A DNA stretch of 64,000 nucleotides from Lolium rigidum (Eukaryota; Streptophyta; Magnoliopsida; Poales; Poaceae), in the NCBI RefSeq assembly GCF_022539505.1, contig NC_061510.1, forward strand, positions 41,193,047 to 41,257,046, read 5' to 3'. Below the pieces are notes generated by a model that had not been told where the DNA came from, ran no database searches, and was given only the letters and a program-made list of their open reading frames with translations. A program made the translations under genes and the position numbers. This document shows positions 11,663-24,180 of this stretch, piece by piece; position 1 is the stretch's first letter; every line of letters begins with the position of its first letter.

Positions 11663-12222
11663 AAACTTAGTCCTGCGGAAAAACAATGCATCATTTTTGG
11701 CCCCAGCGAGGGTATGTAATAAGACTTTTAAATTCTTAAGTAGCTAGGGACGAAACAACTATGCATGGGCGGAAACAACTTATCCTGCTATCCCTTAATA
11801 TTATTTGCATGTTTCGTTTTGTTTGAAAGCAAGTGCTGATTTTGATGTTTTCCGGCTTACTCGCTTGACCTTCCGCGAGCCGGAAGACCTTTAGCCGGAA
11901 ACGCTCGCCAACGGCGACGAAGCCCAATGGCAATCCGTCAATAACCGCGGAAACAAGCCCCCAGCCAAGGTGCCGGAAATCGCTACTAGGAATCCACGAA
12001 TTCGCAACAGAAAACATTTCGATCAGAAAACTTAAGCTTACGTCCCGAGGGACAATTTTTGAAAATCGCAACTTTCATACACGCCTAGGCGGAAATATCC
12101 AGCTCTGCGGTTTTAGTCGGAAAACATACACGATCTAAAAATGAACAAGTAAAGGAGGTAAAAGACTCGAAGAGTGAACCATAAGCTTTATTTCATTGAT
12201 CATGTATAACTATTACAGAAGT

Positions 12223-13690
12223 TTATAACTCGAAAGAATACGCTAAGTGTGGAAAGGACGTAGGCTGTGCGATGTTCCGAGGGCGATCTGTCTCGTCGTA
12301 GATGTCATCCGGATCCTCACGCTTGCGTTTCCGGTGCCAATTAGCAGGTCCGTCCCTCAGCTCTCAGAAATCAACAAGGTAGTACGATCCGTTATGAAGC
12401 ACTTTGCTAACGACGAAGGGTCCTTCCCATGGAGACTGCAGACTTATGGTCTTTCACCCGGCAAAGGCGGAGAACCAGTGTCTCCGGCCATGAACGAGCG
12501 ATTCCGGACTCGACGACCGTGATAACGTCGGAGCTTCTGCCGGTAGATGGCGGAGCGCCGGTCGCCTAAATTCCGAGCTTCTTCGATCAGGTCCACGGAT
12601 AGCCGTCCGGCCTCGTCGACTCGTTTCTTCATTATAGGCGGAAACTCGCGGCGAATCGTGGATGATGTCGGAGGGAATCACGGCTTCGGATCCGTATACC
12701 AGGAAAAATGGGGTAAACCCTGTTGACCTGTTAGGGGTAGTTCGCAAACTCCACAAGACAGCGTCCAGCTCGTCAGCCCAAGCTCCAGCTGCTCTTCGCA
12801 GCGGTTCTTCAAGGCGTGGCTTGATTCCTGATAATATTAAACCGTTAGCCCTTTCAACTTGACCATTGGATTGTGGGTGAGCCACAGATGCAAGGTCCAA
12901 TCGAATCCCCATTGTCTCACAATAATCCTTCAATTCTCCCTGAGCGAAGTTTGTGCCATTATCTGTGATTATGCCGTGTGGGATGCCGAATCTCATCACG
13001 AGGCTGCAGACAAATTTTAGTGCCGTAGCACCGTCGGCTTTTCTCACTGGCTTTGCCTCGATCCACTTGCTGAATTTGTCAACAGCCGACCAAGAGGTAT
13101 TCGAAACCGCCAGGAGATGATCTTTTTAACTTACCAACCATATCGAGCCCCCAGACCGCAAATGGCCGGGTGATAGGTATGGTCTTCAGCTCTTGGGCTG
13201 GAGCGTTTGGTTGAGTAGCGTAGTACTGACAACCTCGGCAGGTCTTGACTATCTTGTCAGCATCTTCTTTAGCTGTGAGCCAGTAAAAGCCTAGCCGAAA
13301 AGCTTTTGCAACGAGTGACCTGGGAGCGGCATGATGCCCACAATCTCCTGCATGGATCTCTCTGAGGATTTCAATGCCATCTTGATTAGAGACGCATTTG
13401 AGAAATACCCCTGTTGCGCTTCGTTTGTAGAGTTGTCCATCAACAATTGTGTAGGATCTTGCTCGTCTAATGATCTGTCTTGCGAGGACCTCGTCCTCTG
13501 GCAATTTCTGATCGATGAGGTAGTCCAGGAAAGGTTGCGTCCAAGCCGGAGTGATAGCCATCACTTCTCTAGCCGGAGATACTGCGACGTCTGGGTTTTC
13601 CGGGTTAGCGCCCTTCACCAAGGGTATCCGTAGGTGCTCCAGGAAAATGCCAGGCGGAATTGGTTTCCTGCCGGATCCAAGCTTGGATAG
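12223..13690 (-). pseudogene. Tat-type Gypsy integrase
   Basis: The C-terminal part of pol. The zinc-binding H-H-C-C region is near 13240-13360 (REIHAGDCGHH ... TCRGCQYY). The core has the first catalytic Asp in GLDMVG (about 13140), the second in IITDNGTNF (about 12965) and Glu in QSNGQVERANG (about 12860). A frameshift at about 13085 separates the first Asp from the rest. In-frame stops near 12422 and 12380 interrupt the C-terminal domain, which ends at TAA 12223-12225. Reading is continuous with RNase H upstream. The stop lies 560 bp from the end of the convergent antisense gene. Confidence 0.85.
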
Positions 13691-15330
13691 CATGTCTGCC
13701 GCTGCGTTGTCGTCGCTCCGGACGTACTTGACTTCGTATCCTAGAAAGCATTTGGCGATCTCGTCAACTTCGTCTCGGTAAGCCGCCATGACGGAATTTC
13801 TGGCGTTCCAGGTTCCGGCTACTTGTTGTGCCACCGTGTCGGAATCTCCGCAGCGAGATAATGTGCTTGATCCCTATTTCCTTAGCGATGCGCAGATCCA
13901 TGTAGTAGAGCCTCGTACTCCGCCATGTTGTTTGTAGCTTCGAAGTGGATCCGCAAAACATACCGCAGTTCTTCTCCCAGTAGGGGACTTCGGGGTGACT
14001 CCGGCTCCCGAGCCTTGATGCTGCTTGGATCCATCGAAGTGCATAACCCATGTCTTCGGTTCCGGCTCCGGACTAGCATCCGGAGCTTCGTCCAATCCGC
14101 AACGAAATCTGCCAAGACCCGTGATTTGACCGCAGTCCCGGCTTTGTAGCCGATATCGAAGGCGGATAATTCAATGCCCCATTTTTCCGTGCGTCCTGTT
14201 GCGTCGGCGTTGTTGAGAATCGTTGACAGCGGAGCCTTGCTCACGACCGTTACCTGGATGTTCTTGGAAGTAATGTCTCGGCTTCCCGCTGCCCAGGAAT
14301 ACTCCGTAGGCTAACTTCTCGAAAGTGAGGGTAGCGCTGTTTGGATTCCGTAAGGACCTCGCTCGATATAGTAAACCGGCCTTTGGACTCCATATTCGTG
14401 ACCTTCTTCCTCGTCGTTCCACCACGATGACGAGGCTGATGACCCCGTTGGTGGCTGCCGTGTAAAGGAGCATAGGTTCTGACTCTCCTGGAGCTGCTAG
14501 GATAGGCGGGGAGGTAAGTATCTCCTTCAACCCTTGTAGTGTTGCATCCGCTGCCTCGTCCCAGACAAACTTGTCTGTTTTCTTCAATAGCTTGTACAGG
14601 GGAAGTGCCTTCTCGCCAAGACGACTAACAAACCTGCTGATTGCTGCGACACAACCAGATGAGCCGTTGCACATCTTTGAGACAAGTTGGCCTTTTTATG
14701 CACAAAATTGCCTTGATTTTTTCCGGGTTCACTTCAATGCCCCTGTTAGAGACAATGAAGCCAAGGAGTTTTCCGGCCGGCACGCCAAAGACGCACTTCA
14801 GCGGATTCAACATCATCTTGTACCGACGGAGATTCTCAAAGGTTTCGTGAGGTCGCCGATCAAGTCGGATCCTTTCCGAGTCATGACCGCGATGTCGTCG
14901 ACGTAGGCGTGTACGTTCCGGCCGATCTGGTCCTTCAAGCACCGCTGCATCGTACGTTGGTAGGTGGCACCTGCGTTTTTCAAGCCAAAGGGCATAGTAA
15001 CATAGCAGTAAGTGCCAAACGGGGTGATGAATGAGGTCGCCTTTGGTCAGACTCCTTCATCCGGATCTGATGATACCCGGAATACGCATCAAGAAAACAC
15101 AAAAGTTCCGCCCCGCCGTCGAATCAATGACTTGGTCAATGCGCGGTAGGGGAAATGGATCTTTCGGGCAATGTTTGTTCAAGCCGGAGTAATCGATGCA
15201 CATTCTTAGTATTTCGAGTGTTCTTTTTGGGTACAAGGACGGGATTTGCGACCCAATCAGGTGTGGATTACTTCTATTACAAAACCTGCCTCTAGTAACT
15301 TTGCTAATTCCATTCCTATGGCGCGGCGCT
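13690..15330 (-). pseudogene. Tat-type Gypsy reverse transcriptase and RNase H
   Basis: RT motifs appear in order but in several frames: CIDYSGLNKHCPKDPFPLP (about 15150-15205), MPFGLKNAGATYQR (about 14955-14995) and the catalytic box AYVDDI (about 14890-14910), then KCVFGVPAGKLLGF. RNase H follows with MHFDGS (about 14035) and the C-terminal SDDNAAADMLSKLGS (about 13680). At least three single-base frameshifts break the chain (around 15100, 14880 and 13870). It is flanked by protease at 15726-16133 and integrase below 13690. Confidence 0.85.
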
Positions 15331-15725
15331 TCTTGTCTCCAAAGCGTCGCATAGCTTGCTTGACCGGTTTAGCCCCGGGTTTATGTTGAGGTAGTGCTCG
15401 GCGAGTTCCCTTGGTACTCCGGACATGTCGAAGGTTGCCATGCGAAGATATCCATGTTAGCGCGGAGGAACTCGACGAGCGCGTCTTCCTATTTGGGGTC
15501 CATGTTGGCTCCGACCGAGACCTGCTTGGAATCGTCGCCTTCCTTGAAGTTGACTTTCTTGGTCTCTATCGCGGCCCTGAAGGAGTTTTTATGTTCGGAG
15601 ATCTGCTTCTTGGTGGTCTGCATTTCAGTCGGATCCACCGCGGCTCTGTAGCCTTTCAGCTCTTCTCCGGATATGACAGACTCTACGAAGGCGGCTTCGC
15701 CTAACTCGCACTCATGAGCCTTTTT

Positions 15726-16133
15726 CTAGTCTCCGGTTACGGTAATCATACCATTGGGACCCGGAATCTTGAGCTTGTTGTAGATGTAGCACGCTCTTGC
15801 GTGGAACTTGTGGTAGGTGGGCCTACCGAAGATGATGTGGTAGGAGCTCTTGAAGGGCACAACTTCAAACGTGATCTTCTCTTCGCGGAAATTGTGAACA
15901 TCGCCGAAAGCCATGGGAAGTGTGATGCTGCCGAGGGAGTTCGCCTTCTTACCCGGAACCACGCCGTGAAACTCAGTGTTGCTGTGTTTGAGCTGTTCCT
16001 TGGTGATGTTCATCCGCTCCTGAGTCTCCAGGTACATGATGTTCAAGCTGGCTCCACCATCCATGAGGCACTTGGAGAAGTCATACCCGTCTATGCGGGG
16101 ACTTACAACCAAGGCGTAGTATTCTTTTGGCAC
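15726..16133 (-). pseudogene. Tat-type Gypsy aspartic protease region
   Basis: The open segment contains the protease signature as CLMDGGASLNIMY around residues 22-34, with DGGAS in place of the common DTGAS or DSGAS. A second conserved part, IIFGRPTYHKF, lies near residue 100. This is the retroviral-type protease that would cut Gag-Pol. It ends at a stop at 15726, and homologous reading toward RT resumes in another frame. Confidence 0.75.
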
Positions 16134-16155
16134 AATGGTGGGATGATCCTCCCCG

Positions 16156-19100
16156 TCAAATGTGCACGGAACTTCCGACCACTCGACATACTGCGCACAG
16201 CTCGGAACTCGTGGCGTTCAGGATCCGGGTAGCTGACTTTATAGCGCGGACCGTTGGGGTTCCGAGGAAGGTGTGGTAAGCCCCCACGCTCTTTTTCTCG
16301 AAGGGGTTGGATTTACCTGCGGATCCGGCTTTGGGATCCGGCGAGTTATCATCCTCGTCCATCGCCTCGGAACTCGTCCTCCTCTTTATCCTTGTTCTTG
16401 CCCTTGCCTCCTTTGCCGCGTGGGCGGTGCTTCCGGCTCGCTTGTATCCCGCCTCCGGGTCGTTCTTTAGGTCGTTGACCCACTTGCAGTTGCGGTTGGT
16501 GTGAGTGGACTTCCCGTAGCCGGATCCAGGTGGGCCAGGCAAGGCATGTCTCTATACTCCTCGTAGGTTTGCGGGGCGCGGGATCCGCCAGCCGTGACCT
16601 CGGTGCCATGCCGCCGACCCCTGCCAGCTCCGCCTCCACGGCCGCGTCCTCTTCCGCCTCCTGAACCTCCGCGTTGGAACGCCATTGCGACCATGTCGGA
16701 TCCGCCACTCTTCTGGTCATCAGGGTTTTTGCGTTTATGGCTGCTGTTGTTGCCGTTATCACGGTTCTTCTTTTGTTGGTGTAGGGGGATTGCTGTAGCT
16801 GCGATATCACCGCCTGCGTCATCATCGGCGGCAGTATGGTCGCTGGCAATGGAGATCATCTCATCCAAAGTCAGTTTATTTGCGTTAGCCAAACAAGTGA
16901 GCTTATGCCTCAACAATCCTCCTCTCTGCAGTCCACCAATGAAGGCGTACATGGCAGTGGTGTGGTCGACGTTTTCGCACTCGTTCCCGCATGCCAACCA
17001 TCGTGTGAGGAAGTTTCTTGAGGATTCTCCCTTCTTCTGGATACAAGCTTGTAAGTCGCTTGCCGTGGCGGTGCCTTTTGTAGGTGCCTCCGAAGTGTTT
17101 CTCGAAAGCGGTCTTCGGGTCAAACCAGCAAAAGATGGAGTTCTTCTCGAGGTCGGCCGAGCCGGATCCGGGCTGGACCTACAAGGTACAACTCGGAGCA
17201 TGCGGCAGAGCGATATTAGGGGTTCCTCCGGCAAAGGTTACTCGCATTATAGTAATCCTCAATCCAGGTATCCGGCCTTTCGGTGCCATCATAATGCTTC
17301 AGTGTTTCCGGGTAGCTTGAGGTTCATCCTTGGCTTTGGTTCCTCTCGAATCATCCCGCCAAAGCACTTCGGACCGATGTAGTCGGTTCCGTATTCGTTG
17401 AGGCGTTCCCGCGCGTCGCGCGAGCCGTGGCGAGGGACCGTGAGCGAGAGCGAGATCTCCGGCCACCGCCTCCGCCTCCACCTCCGCCGCCACCGCTAGG
17501 TGGTGGTGAGGGAGACCTGCGAGGTGGTCGATCGGACTTCTTGCTTCCGCCTTCAGATTCTCCTCGGCCTTCCCGGTGCTGGCTCCGGCTCATGTGGCTG
17601 CCTTCGCCGTGGCGCTGGCTGCCCTGGTCGTTCCGGCTCCGGCGGGGCTCCGGGTCGCGCTCCTCATTCCGACTCCTCCTAAACTCGGGCTCACGATCGT
17701 TGTGCTGATTCCGGCGAGGTTCCGGCGTGCGCTCCCTGTTTCTGTTTCTTGAAGGCAGCACGTTGTTGCGGATAACAATTCCACCATGCCCCTGAGGCCT
17801 GGTGTTTCCGGCTGGACTACGGCGGCGAGGGGGACGCAGGTAACCATTAGGCGGAGGAGAGGGGTTGCGGTACTTGTCTCGTCCAGAGTACATTGCATCC
17901 TTTCCCTTTCTTGGATCTGACGGTGGCGTCTTTGATGGTACGGGGATCGGATTTGGGTGTTCCCTGGCTTTCCTTCTTCGTTCCGAGGATCCGGCTCGCG
18001 ATTCGTCATCTCGATGGCGATTGTCGTGGGCGTCCTTCTGCGCAGTGGAGATGCAATGCTCTGGGTTAGACTCCAACTTGCGCGAAGTGTCTGCCTTGCT
18101 CTGCTGCTTCACTGCTGAAGCGACGAGCGTGCGAACGTAGTCGATGTCAATCTCCTCGTTACTTTTTTTCAAGATCTCTGCAGCTTTCGTCATATTGTCC
18201 TTTGGGGTTGCGAACGGCTGCTGCTCCGTTGGAGTTGCGAAGGTGATCCTGCGGGGAGCTATCAACTCACGTCGGACCTTTTCTACCTCCTGATGAGCTT
18301 CAACGATCTTGTCCTCCCAATGCTTTCGGAGTTCCTTGACCTTTGCCAGTCCTTCGTCCACCTCCTGCTCACGCTGGATGAAGTCTTCCACAAAGACTGC
18401 GGCGTGCTTCCTTTCCTCCAGCATGGCGGCTGCGGTGTCCTTAAACTTCTTGGCTGTGGCCAGCAGCTCCACTCTCTTAGCTTCTAACGCTTCTACGTCT
18501 TCGGGAGTGATGGGTTTGTTAAGAATATCCGAGCGATAAACCGCATCCATGCCTGCTTGTGCGACCATCTCTTCAGGCGACAGGAGGTCCTCCGAGGAAG
18601 AATCCCTGCGGGGTCGCTCCCGCGACATTGGAGATCCTTGATGGGATGGCTGGGGGTCGGATTGGGTGCCGGCCTCTTCTGATCCGTGTTCTCCCAGCGC
18701 CGCTACAGTTGCAAGAACCTGCTTTGGTTGGGCGGAATCAACTTCGGGCTGATCACCGTATCCATATTCCTTCACCTTGCGATCGAACTCTTCAGTGTCC
18801 ATGGATTGGGTGTCTCCGGAAATTGGGCTTAGGTTTCCCAAAATTGACTCTTCAGCCGGAGTTCCGCTTTCTCCGACAGCCTCTTGCTGATTCGGAGCAG
18901 CATTGTTTTCCGGGGCCTCGACCTGCTCGGGACCAGCTCCGGCTTCTTGAGGGGCGGTTCCGGCGGTATGGGCCAAGAAGTGTACGAAGTGACACCTTTG
19001 CTTTTCTAACACCTGGGAGACCCGAGCGGATCCGCATTGGTCTTCCACCGTTATTTCCCTGCTCGGGGCGGATTGGGTGGGTTTTGATTTTTTCAGATCT

Positions 19101-19336
19101 AAGGCGAAATCTTCGCCAGGAAGTTCCTGCGTCTCGGATCGGATCTTCGCGACCGCGTCCCGCTCGCCGGCGGTCGCGTCGGCGCTACTTACCGGTGGGT
19201 TTCCGTCGGAATCGACGGTTCCCCGATGAAGATGTGTATGCCGCCAACTGGGACGATGGAGAGCTTGACGGGGTCGGTTTTAGCCGGAATCCAATACTCA
19301 TCCGGAGGGACGATCGGCAGATTTCCGGCGTAAAGG
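16156..19336 (-). pseudogene. Tat-type Gypsy gag, main part
   Basis: Minus-strand gag downstream of the insertion at 19342. Order: the N-terminal part at 19190-19336; a frame change near 19222; a long open stretch 19048-17351 with an acidic region, a coiled-coil-like segment (about residues 190-270) and an RS/RE-rich, Gly-rich basic tract; a frameshift near 17395; then the capsid-like part (motifs SRNFLTRWLACGNECENVD and LIGGLQ-like FIGGLQRGGLLRHKL at about 16860-17040) and a Gly/Arg-rich tail near 16600-16700. The first twelve codons are separated, at 22993-23025. A linker toward protease is at 16156-16540. Confidence 0.8.
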
Positions 19337-19341
19337 ACACG

Positions 19342-22300
19342 TGTAACGGCCCCGGGTAGTACCCCTATAGAATTGTTTGTTCTTTTATTTGTGTGCATAA
19401 TCATGGCATCATGCATAATCTAATTCTAAAATTATTTTAATGAACTTTATTTTTATTGCCAAAAGTATTCTCTCCTTTTCATCCCCAAACTAAAACTATA
19501 TTTTTCTAGTATTTTTCTGGTATCAAAACTATTTTTAAAATGGCTTTAAAACAACCAGAAAATAAAAACAGCAAACTGTTTTAAAGAATAAAAAAAAAGG
19601 AGAAAGCCCCAGCCAACCGGCCAGGCCCAAGTGGCCCAACCGGAGGCCACCTCCCCCAAACCCTAATCCCACCGGCTCCCTGGCATTTTGCCTCTCCACC
19701 CCCTCCGCCGCCGGCCCCTCTTCTTTGCAGAAAACCCCCTCCCCCTTTTCTTTTCTCAACCCGGTCCTCCCACCAACCACCACTCTCTCCCATCTCTCTC
19801 AGCCTCTCTTCTACCCGACGCCAGGAGAGGCGTCTCTCCACGCTCGAGCCTGAGCCGCTCCTCCTCGCCCTCCTCTCCAACTCCGGCCGCCGCGCAGGCC
19901 CGCATCTGCCTCGTCGCGCCGGCCCTGCCTGGCGACCTCCGCCTCGCGTCGCGGGCAACCTTCTCCGCCACGGCCTCCACGATCCCCGGCGTCCTCTGCG
20001 CGGCCCCCGCGCTGCTACTGCGAGCCCCGCCCCGCTCCTCTTCTCCCCGCGCGTGCAGCACTGTGCGCTCGCCCGACGCCGCCTGCCGGCCTCGCCCCCG
20101 CGCCCGCTCGACCCTGCGACGTCGCCTCCCTGTCGCCTAGCCGCGTCCCTACCTCCTCCTCCGCGCGCCCTCGGTCTCCTTCCTGCGGGCATGCTCGAGC
20201 TCGTCCGCCGCCCGACCTCCTCTGATCCTCGCCGCCTCAAGTTCGCCCGCGCGGAGGTCGCTCTGCTCCGTCCTGACCCCATACGCCTGCTCGTCGACCT
20301 CCACCATATGTTCTCCACGCGTGGGTCGCTGACCCCGTTGATCCTCTGCAGTTGTGCTGCTATTCGGCTCTACTGCGCCCTGCCTCGAGTACGTCTTTGT
20401 CAACTGCTCGTGTGCGTGCGTTGCTATTTGGTTCCGGTGGTTCACATCACGTTCGGATTATGAGGGTATTATCCCACTGCAGGCCAATATTCTCCGGCAC
20501 AGATAGCTGCTTCGCGTGATGTGGTTGAATCTGTGCACGCCGCCAAATTCTTCCGACGCAGCTGATCGAATGATGTTGTTGGATGCTGAGGTGAAGATGT
20601 TGTTGTGTGAAAACCCTCTAGCTCTTCCTCGCGAAACCAGGGCCGTCACCCTCAGTTTCTATTCTAAGTTCACCGTGCCATTTCATGTTCGCCATCGACA
20701 ATGGAAGCCGAAACCCCAAGGCGCCAAACCAAGTTCGCCACCGACAATCCATGTTCTCCTTCACGGATCCGAAAGTCGAGACCACGGATTCATCTTCTTC
20801 CTCTCCGAACCCAAGTCCGGCGACCATCCTTGTTCCGATACCGTGAGACCCCAACCTAAGCCAACCCTATTTTTATAAATGTTCATCTATATCTTGTTGC
20901 ATCAATTCATCATGCCGCACTGCATCGCATATCTTGTGGGTTCGGGTTAATAGAGGATCACCTAATTAAATATGGAATTATGCGGGAATTGTTTCTCTTA
21001 TCCCGGTTCCATTTAATTTTGCCGTAGCTCACCCGTGCCATGCTTATGCCATGCTAACCAACATTTAATATGCGGGGTAGATAAACAATTTGAACCTAAT
21101 AATTGCTTGTTCGGATTCCGATCCCGCTTAAATTGGATAAGTTGCATCGCATCATTCTTGCCATGTCATGCATATCATCTTGAGCATGCTGGTTCTTTAT
21201 CCGTAGTAGTAAGACTTGCATACGTTGTGTGTTCCAGCATTTGCTTCTTCACGGATAGGATCACGAAGTGGTGTTGTGAGATACGACAAGTTCTTCTCGT
21301 AGCTTTTCACAGAGCGAGCCCTCTCTCTTCACCTATTTTACTCTCTCCCTCGCATTGCTATCCTTATGTTGCGATTCTTTATCGAGTCACGTGTCCTATT
21401 CCACTTGTTACCATAATAATCCTATATGCACCATTCCTTATCCATAACCGTTGCTTGATGTTTGAGCCTTGCGAGTCGTAGGCGTGTTTAGGATCTGTTG
21501 TTTATCTCGATCTGATATCGGGATATGTTGGGTTGTTGGGAGGTTATCACATGCTATATCAGTTTTTGGAGATACACATGCTTTACTTAATTGTTAACAA
21601 CTAAAATTGTAAGCAGAGGCATCCGTGAGCCCCTTTGCGAAAGCATCGGAACTTTGACTTGCTAATGTCCCCTAGGACCCGAGTTCTTGTTATCTCGTTC
21701 CGAGATTGAGCGCTCTACCCATGCGTGGGGACGATTATTGGGACCCCCCTCACCCATTACCTTTTCTCAAGTCGGTTGAAAAGGGGCCACAACCTTGGTT
21801 TTATTTGCCTATGCCATGTATGCCATGCTTTACTTCCCGTTGCCTTCGGGTGTTTACTTCCTGTTGCCTTCGGTGTTTATATTCCGTATCGTACCCCGCG
21901 GAACGTTTAGCGAAGCGTGTGGTTTGCACGCCTAGCCGTTAACGCAAACCCCGAGTCCGCTTCGAGTACGGCCGGACTTCGTTACGGGTAGCTTAGTCGG
22001 GTGGCCCCCTAGACTTTCTTGTTGAACCGGGAACGGTCTTGTTGTGAGACATCCACCTGTCGTAAGTGGGTCGAGCATGCGTATGGTTACATTTGGGCAA
22101 CCCCCGCAGGTGTACATCTTATCGATAAGCCGTGTCCGCGGTTATGGACGACTTGGAATTGTATAGCTTGATCATAGAACAACTTACACCTTATACTTGT
22201 TGTTAATAATCTGATAATAACTGGCGTAGTAATATAGCATTGTTACAATGGCTACCTAATAAAACTTGTCCACCGTTGAGTGCCTTTTACATTGCCTCTT

Positions 22301-22987
22301 CGCAATTGTTGGAGGGGATATGTGTAATCGGCTGGGTTATGTTTGTGTAGTATTTATCTGTTACCTTATGCGCTCTCTTATCTTCTCCGAGTAGACGGAT
22401 GTTGTAGTGTGTCTCTATTGGTTATAGTTTTGTTGCCGCTAAACCTACCATATAGCCCCAGGCGATATATATATATACTCGCTCTGCGAGCATAGCCATT
22501 TCTAGTCTCGCTAAGTACGTGCCGGAGTTCGTTCCTTGGTACTTACTCTCGCCTTTTCCCTTTCTCTTTTTCTTCCTCCCTTTTGTCGCGCAACCGATGG
22601 CCCGACTTTGACAGGTACGAGATGACGACGTTAGCAAGGTTACCCTTCCGGCTTGGCCTGGGCAGGGTTATGGACGCCACTGGTTATATTCAGGACTCTT
22701 AGTCCAATTTGTATCTTGTCCGTACTCGGACGTTTTCAATCTTCTGTATGATTTGGATCTTTGTATTGTATATTTGTATCTTGACTCGTTGGAGTCGTTG
22801 TTGTAATATATGTTTCTTGCGGGCTCTATTGTAATCCTGTTGTAATGTTACCGCTCGTGTTAATTCCTCTGGCATCACGTGTGTGATTCTTCGCGCACGT
22901 CGTGTCGGAGGGCGTCTCACAATCGATATCGTGCGGATTTCGGCGGGATCGCTAGAATCCTCAGGATACCGGTTCCGGGGCGTCACA
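19342..22987. mobile_element. LTR-like insertion (probable solo LTR) inside gag
   Basis: 3,646 bp. It starts TGTAACGGCCCCGG and ends CCGGGGCGTCACA, imperfect terminal inverted repeats beginning TGT and ending ACA. ACACG is duplicated exactly at 19337-19341 and 22988-22992. The interior has a CT-rich, GC-rich block (19620-20450) like a transcribed leader, then AT-rich sequence. No gag, pol, primer site or polypurine tract is recognised, so a solo LTR of an element with a very long LTR is the best fit. A non-autonomous element of another kind is possible. Open frames at 19580-20460 overlap on both strands and look spurious. Confidence 0.65.
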
Positions 22988-22992
22988 ACACG

Positions 22993-23025
22993 CCCCACAG
23001 CGATGGTGTCGTCGTAGCTTCCCAT
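22993..23025 (-). pseudogene. First codons of Tat-type gag, cut off by the insertion
   Basis: ATG at 23023-23025, then MGSYDDTIAVGRV up to the insertion. The continuation of the reading (VLYAGNLPIVPPDEYW) is found at 19336 and below, on the far side of the 3.65-kb insert. The TSD lies inside the codons after Gly-11. Confidence 0.75.
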
Positions 23026-23065
23026 GGCGGAACCCTCCCGGTTCCGGCCTCCAGACGCCGCAGGC

Positions 23066-23083
23066 CCCACGGTGGGCGCCAAC
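23066..23083 (-). other. Primer-binding site of the Tat-type element
   Basis: The minus strand reads TTGGCGCCCACCGTGGGG immediately inside the 5' LTR, the common primer site wording of grass Tat and related Gypsy elements. It fixes the element orientation as minus. Confidence 0.75.
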
Positions 23084-23641
23084 TGTCGTTGCCTAATCGA
23101 CGGTACCTCGGAGGAGGGATCCTCACGAGGGGAGAAGAAGTAGGGGCCATAGGGCGGAGTGCACACGGGACGGTGGTACGCGAGTTATCCAGCTTCTGAA
23201 CACCCGCACGATGACGGGGCCTACCGTCGCTTGTCTGGAATTATCTGGGCGCTTTCGCGTTGTTACAATGAGTTGTGGTTGTGCCTCTAGGGCTCCCCGG
23301 ATCCGGCTTATAAAGGCGCACGGATCTAGGGTTTACATGGAGAGTCCTAGCCGGAATACAAGTTGCCTAACTACGGTACAATGTCTTGCCGTGTACATCA
23401 AGGATCCGCCTTCCTCTAAGTACGTGCTGGATCCGGATACTTCATGGGCCGTCACGGATCCGGCCTCCTTCGTAGGTCGGTTGAGATCCGGCTTCCTGTT
23501 CCTGGGCGGGACTTCATCCTTCAGGATCTACAGCAACTGGGCCGCCCGATGGGCCACATGCCTCACCACCATCTATGGGCCACCCGGGCTTGCCGGATCT
23601 AGGCCATGCCGTTGATACACCCATAAAGTATACCCACAACA
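23084..23641 (-). repeat. 5' LTR of the Tat-type element
   Basis: 558 bp, TG to CA on the minus strand, near 97% identical by eye to 6831-7390. Confidence 0.92.
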
Positions 23642-24180
23642 AGGGCCCCCTTGCTAGTGTTCCTCTTTGGATCCCTAGTTGATTTGTGTTGATGTATTGT
23701 TGTTGATTGTTGTGTTGTAACAGATTTGGGAGCCTCCAATTCGGTTGTGGATGTGTGCCCCAAGAACCTTGTAAAGACCCGGTTTCCGCCTCGAGGAAAT
23801 CCCTTAGTGGAAGTGGGCTAGGCCTTCGTGGCGTTGCCCATAGGAGATCTGAGTGAAGCCTCCGTGGCTGTTGGTTTGGCTTTCGTAGCAACCACACTCC
23901 TCCAAACGTAGACGTACCTTCTTGCAAAGGAAGGGAACTACGGGAATCATCTCCGTGTCTCCACGTGCTCCACTCTCGGTTACCTCTATCCTATTATATC
24001 TCTTATATTGTGTAGCTATATCTTGCTTAGTTGATTACCGTGTCATATATGTAAATTCACTTAGTTGCATATCTAGAGAATTTACCTTTGTGTCAAGCCT
24101 AAATTGAAAAAGAACTAAAAATTGGTTAGCACCTATTCACCCCCCCCCCTCTAGGTGCGGCATACGATCCTTTCAGACGC

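Larger units (their letters stand above)
6831..23641 (-). mobile_element. Tat-lineage Gypsy retrotransposon with antisense gene, full length but decayed
   Basis: Two LTRs (6831-7390 and 23084-23641) bound the element. AGGGC is duplicated at 6826-6830 and 23642-23646. The minus strand is the coding strand: primer site at 23066-23083, then gag, protease, RT, RNase H and integrase ending at 12223, then a 4.8-kb region to the 3' LTR. That last region holds a spliced gene on the opposite strand (8089-11662), a hallmark of Tat elements such as Grande and RIRE2. By eye the LTRs differ at about 16 substitutions and 2 indels in 558 bp (near 3%), roughly 1 million years at the usual grass rate. All coding regions carry frameshifts or stops, and gag is interrupted by another insertion at 19342-22987. 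Confidence 0.92.
6224..24175 (+). mobile_element. Copia-type solo LTR, split by a nested Gypsy element
   Basis: The LTR occupies 6224-6830 and 23647-24175 (about 1.14 kb in total). It starts TGAAAG and ends CTTTCA, a 6-bp terminal inverted repeat. Five-base direct repeats GACGC flank it exactly at 6219-6223 and 24176-24180. No primer site, polypurine tract or internal region lies next to either end, so this is a solo LTR left by LTR-LTR recombination. The 3' part (a CCCCCCCTCTAGGTGCGG tract before the end) is typical of grass Copia elements of the SIRE/Maximus group; that assignment is from recognition, not search. The promoter is in the left half, with a TATA box at 6626. Confidence 0.85.

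Noticed and set aside
16594..17382. 262-codon plus-strand frame opposite gag
   Set aside because: Mirror of the Gly/Arg-rich gag sequence. The real antisense gene of this element lies at 8089-11662.
19535..20463. Several long frames on both strands
   Set aside because: They overlap each other in a CT/GC-rich block inside the LTR-like insert; Arg/Ser/Pro-rich without any domain.
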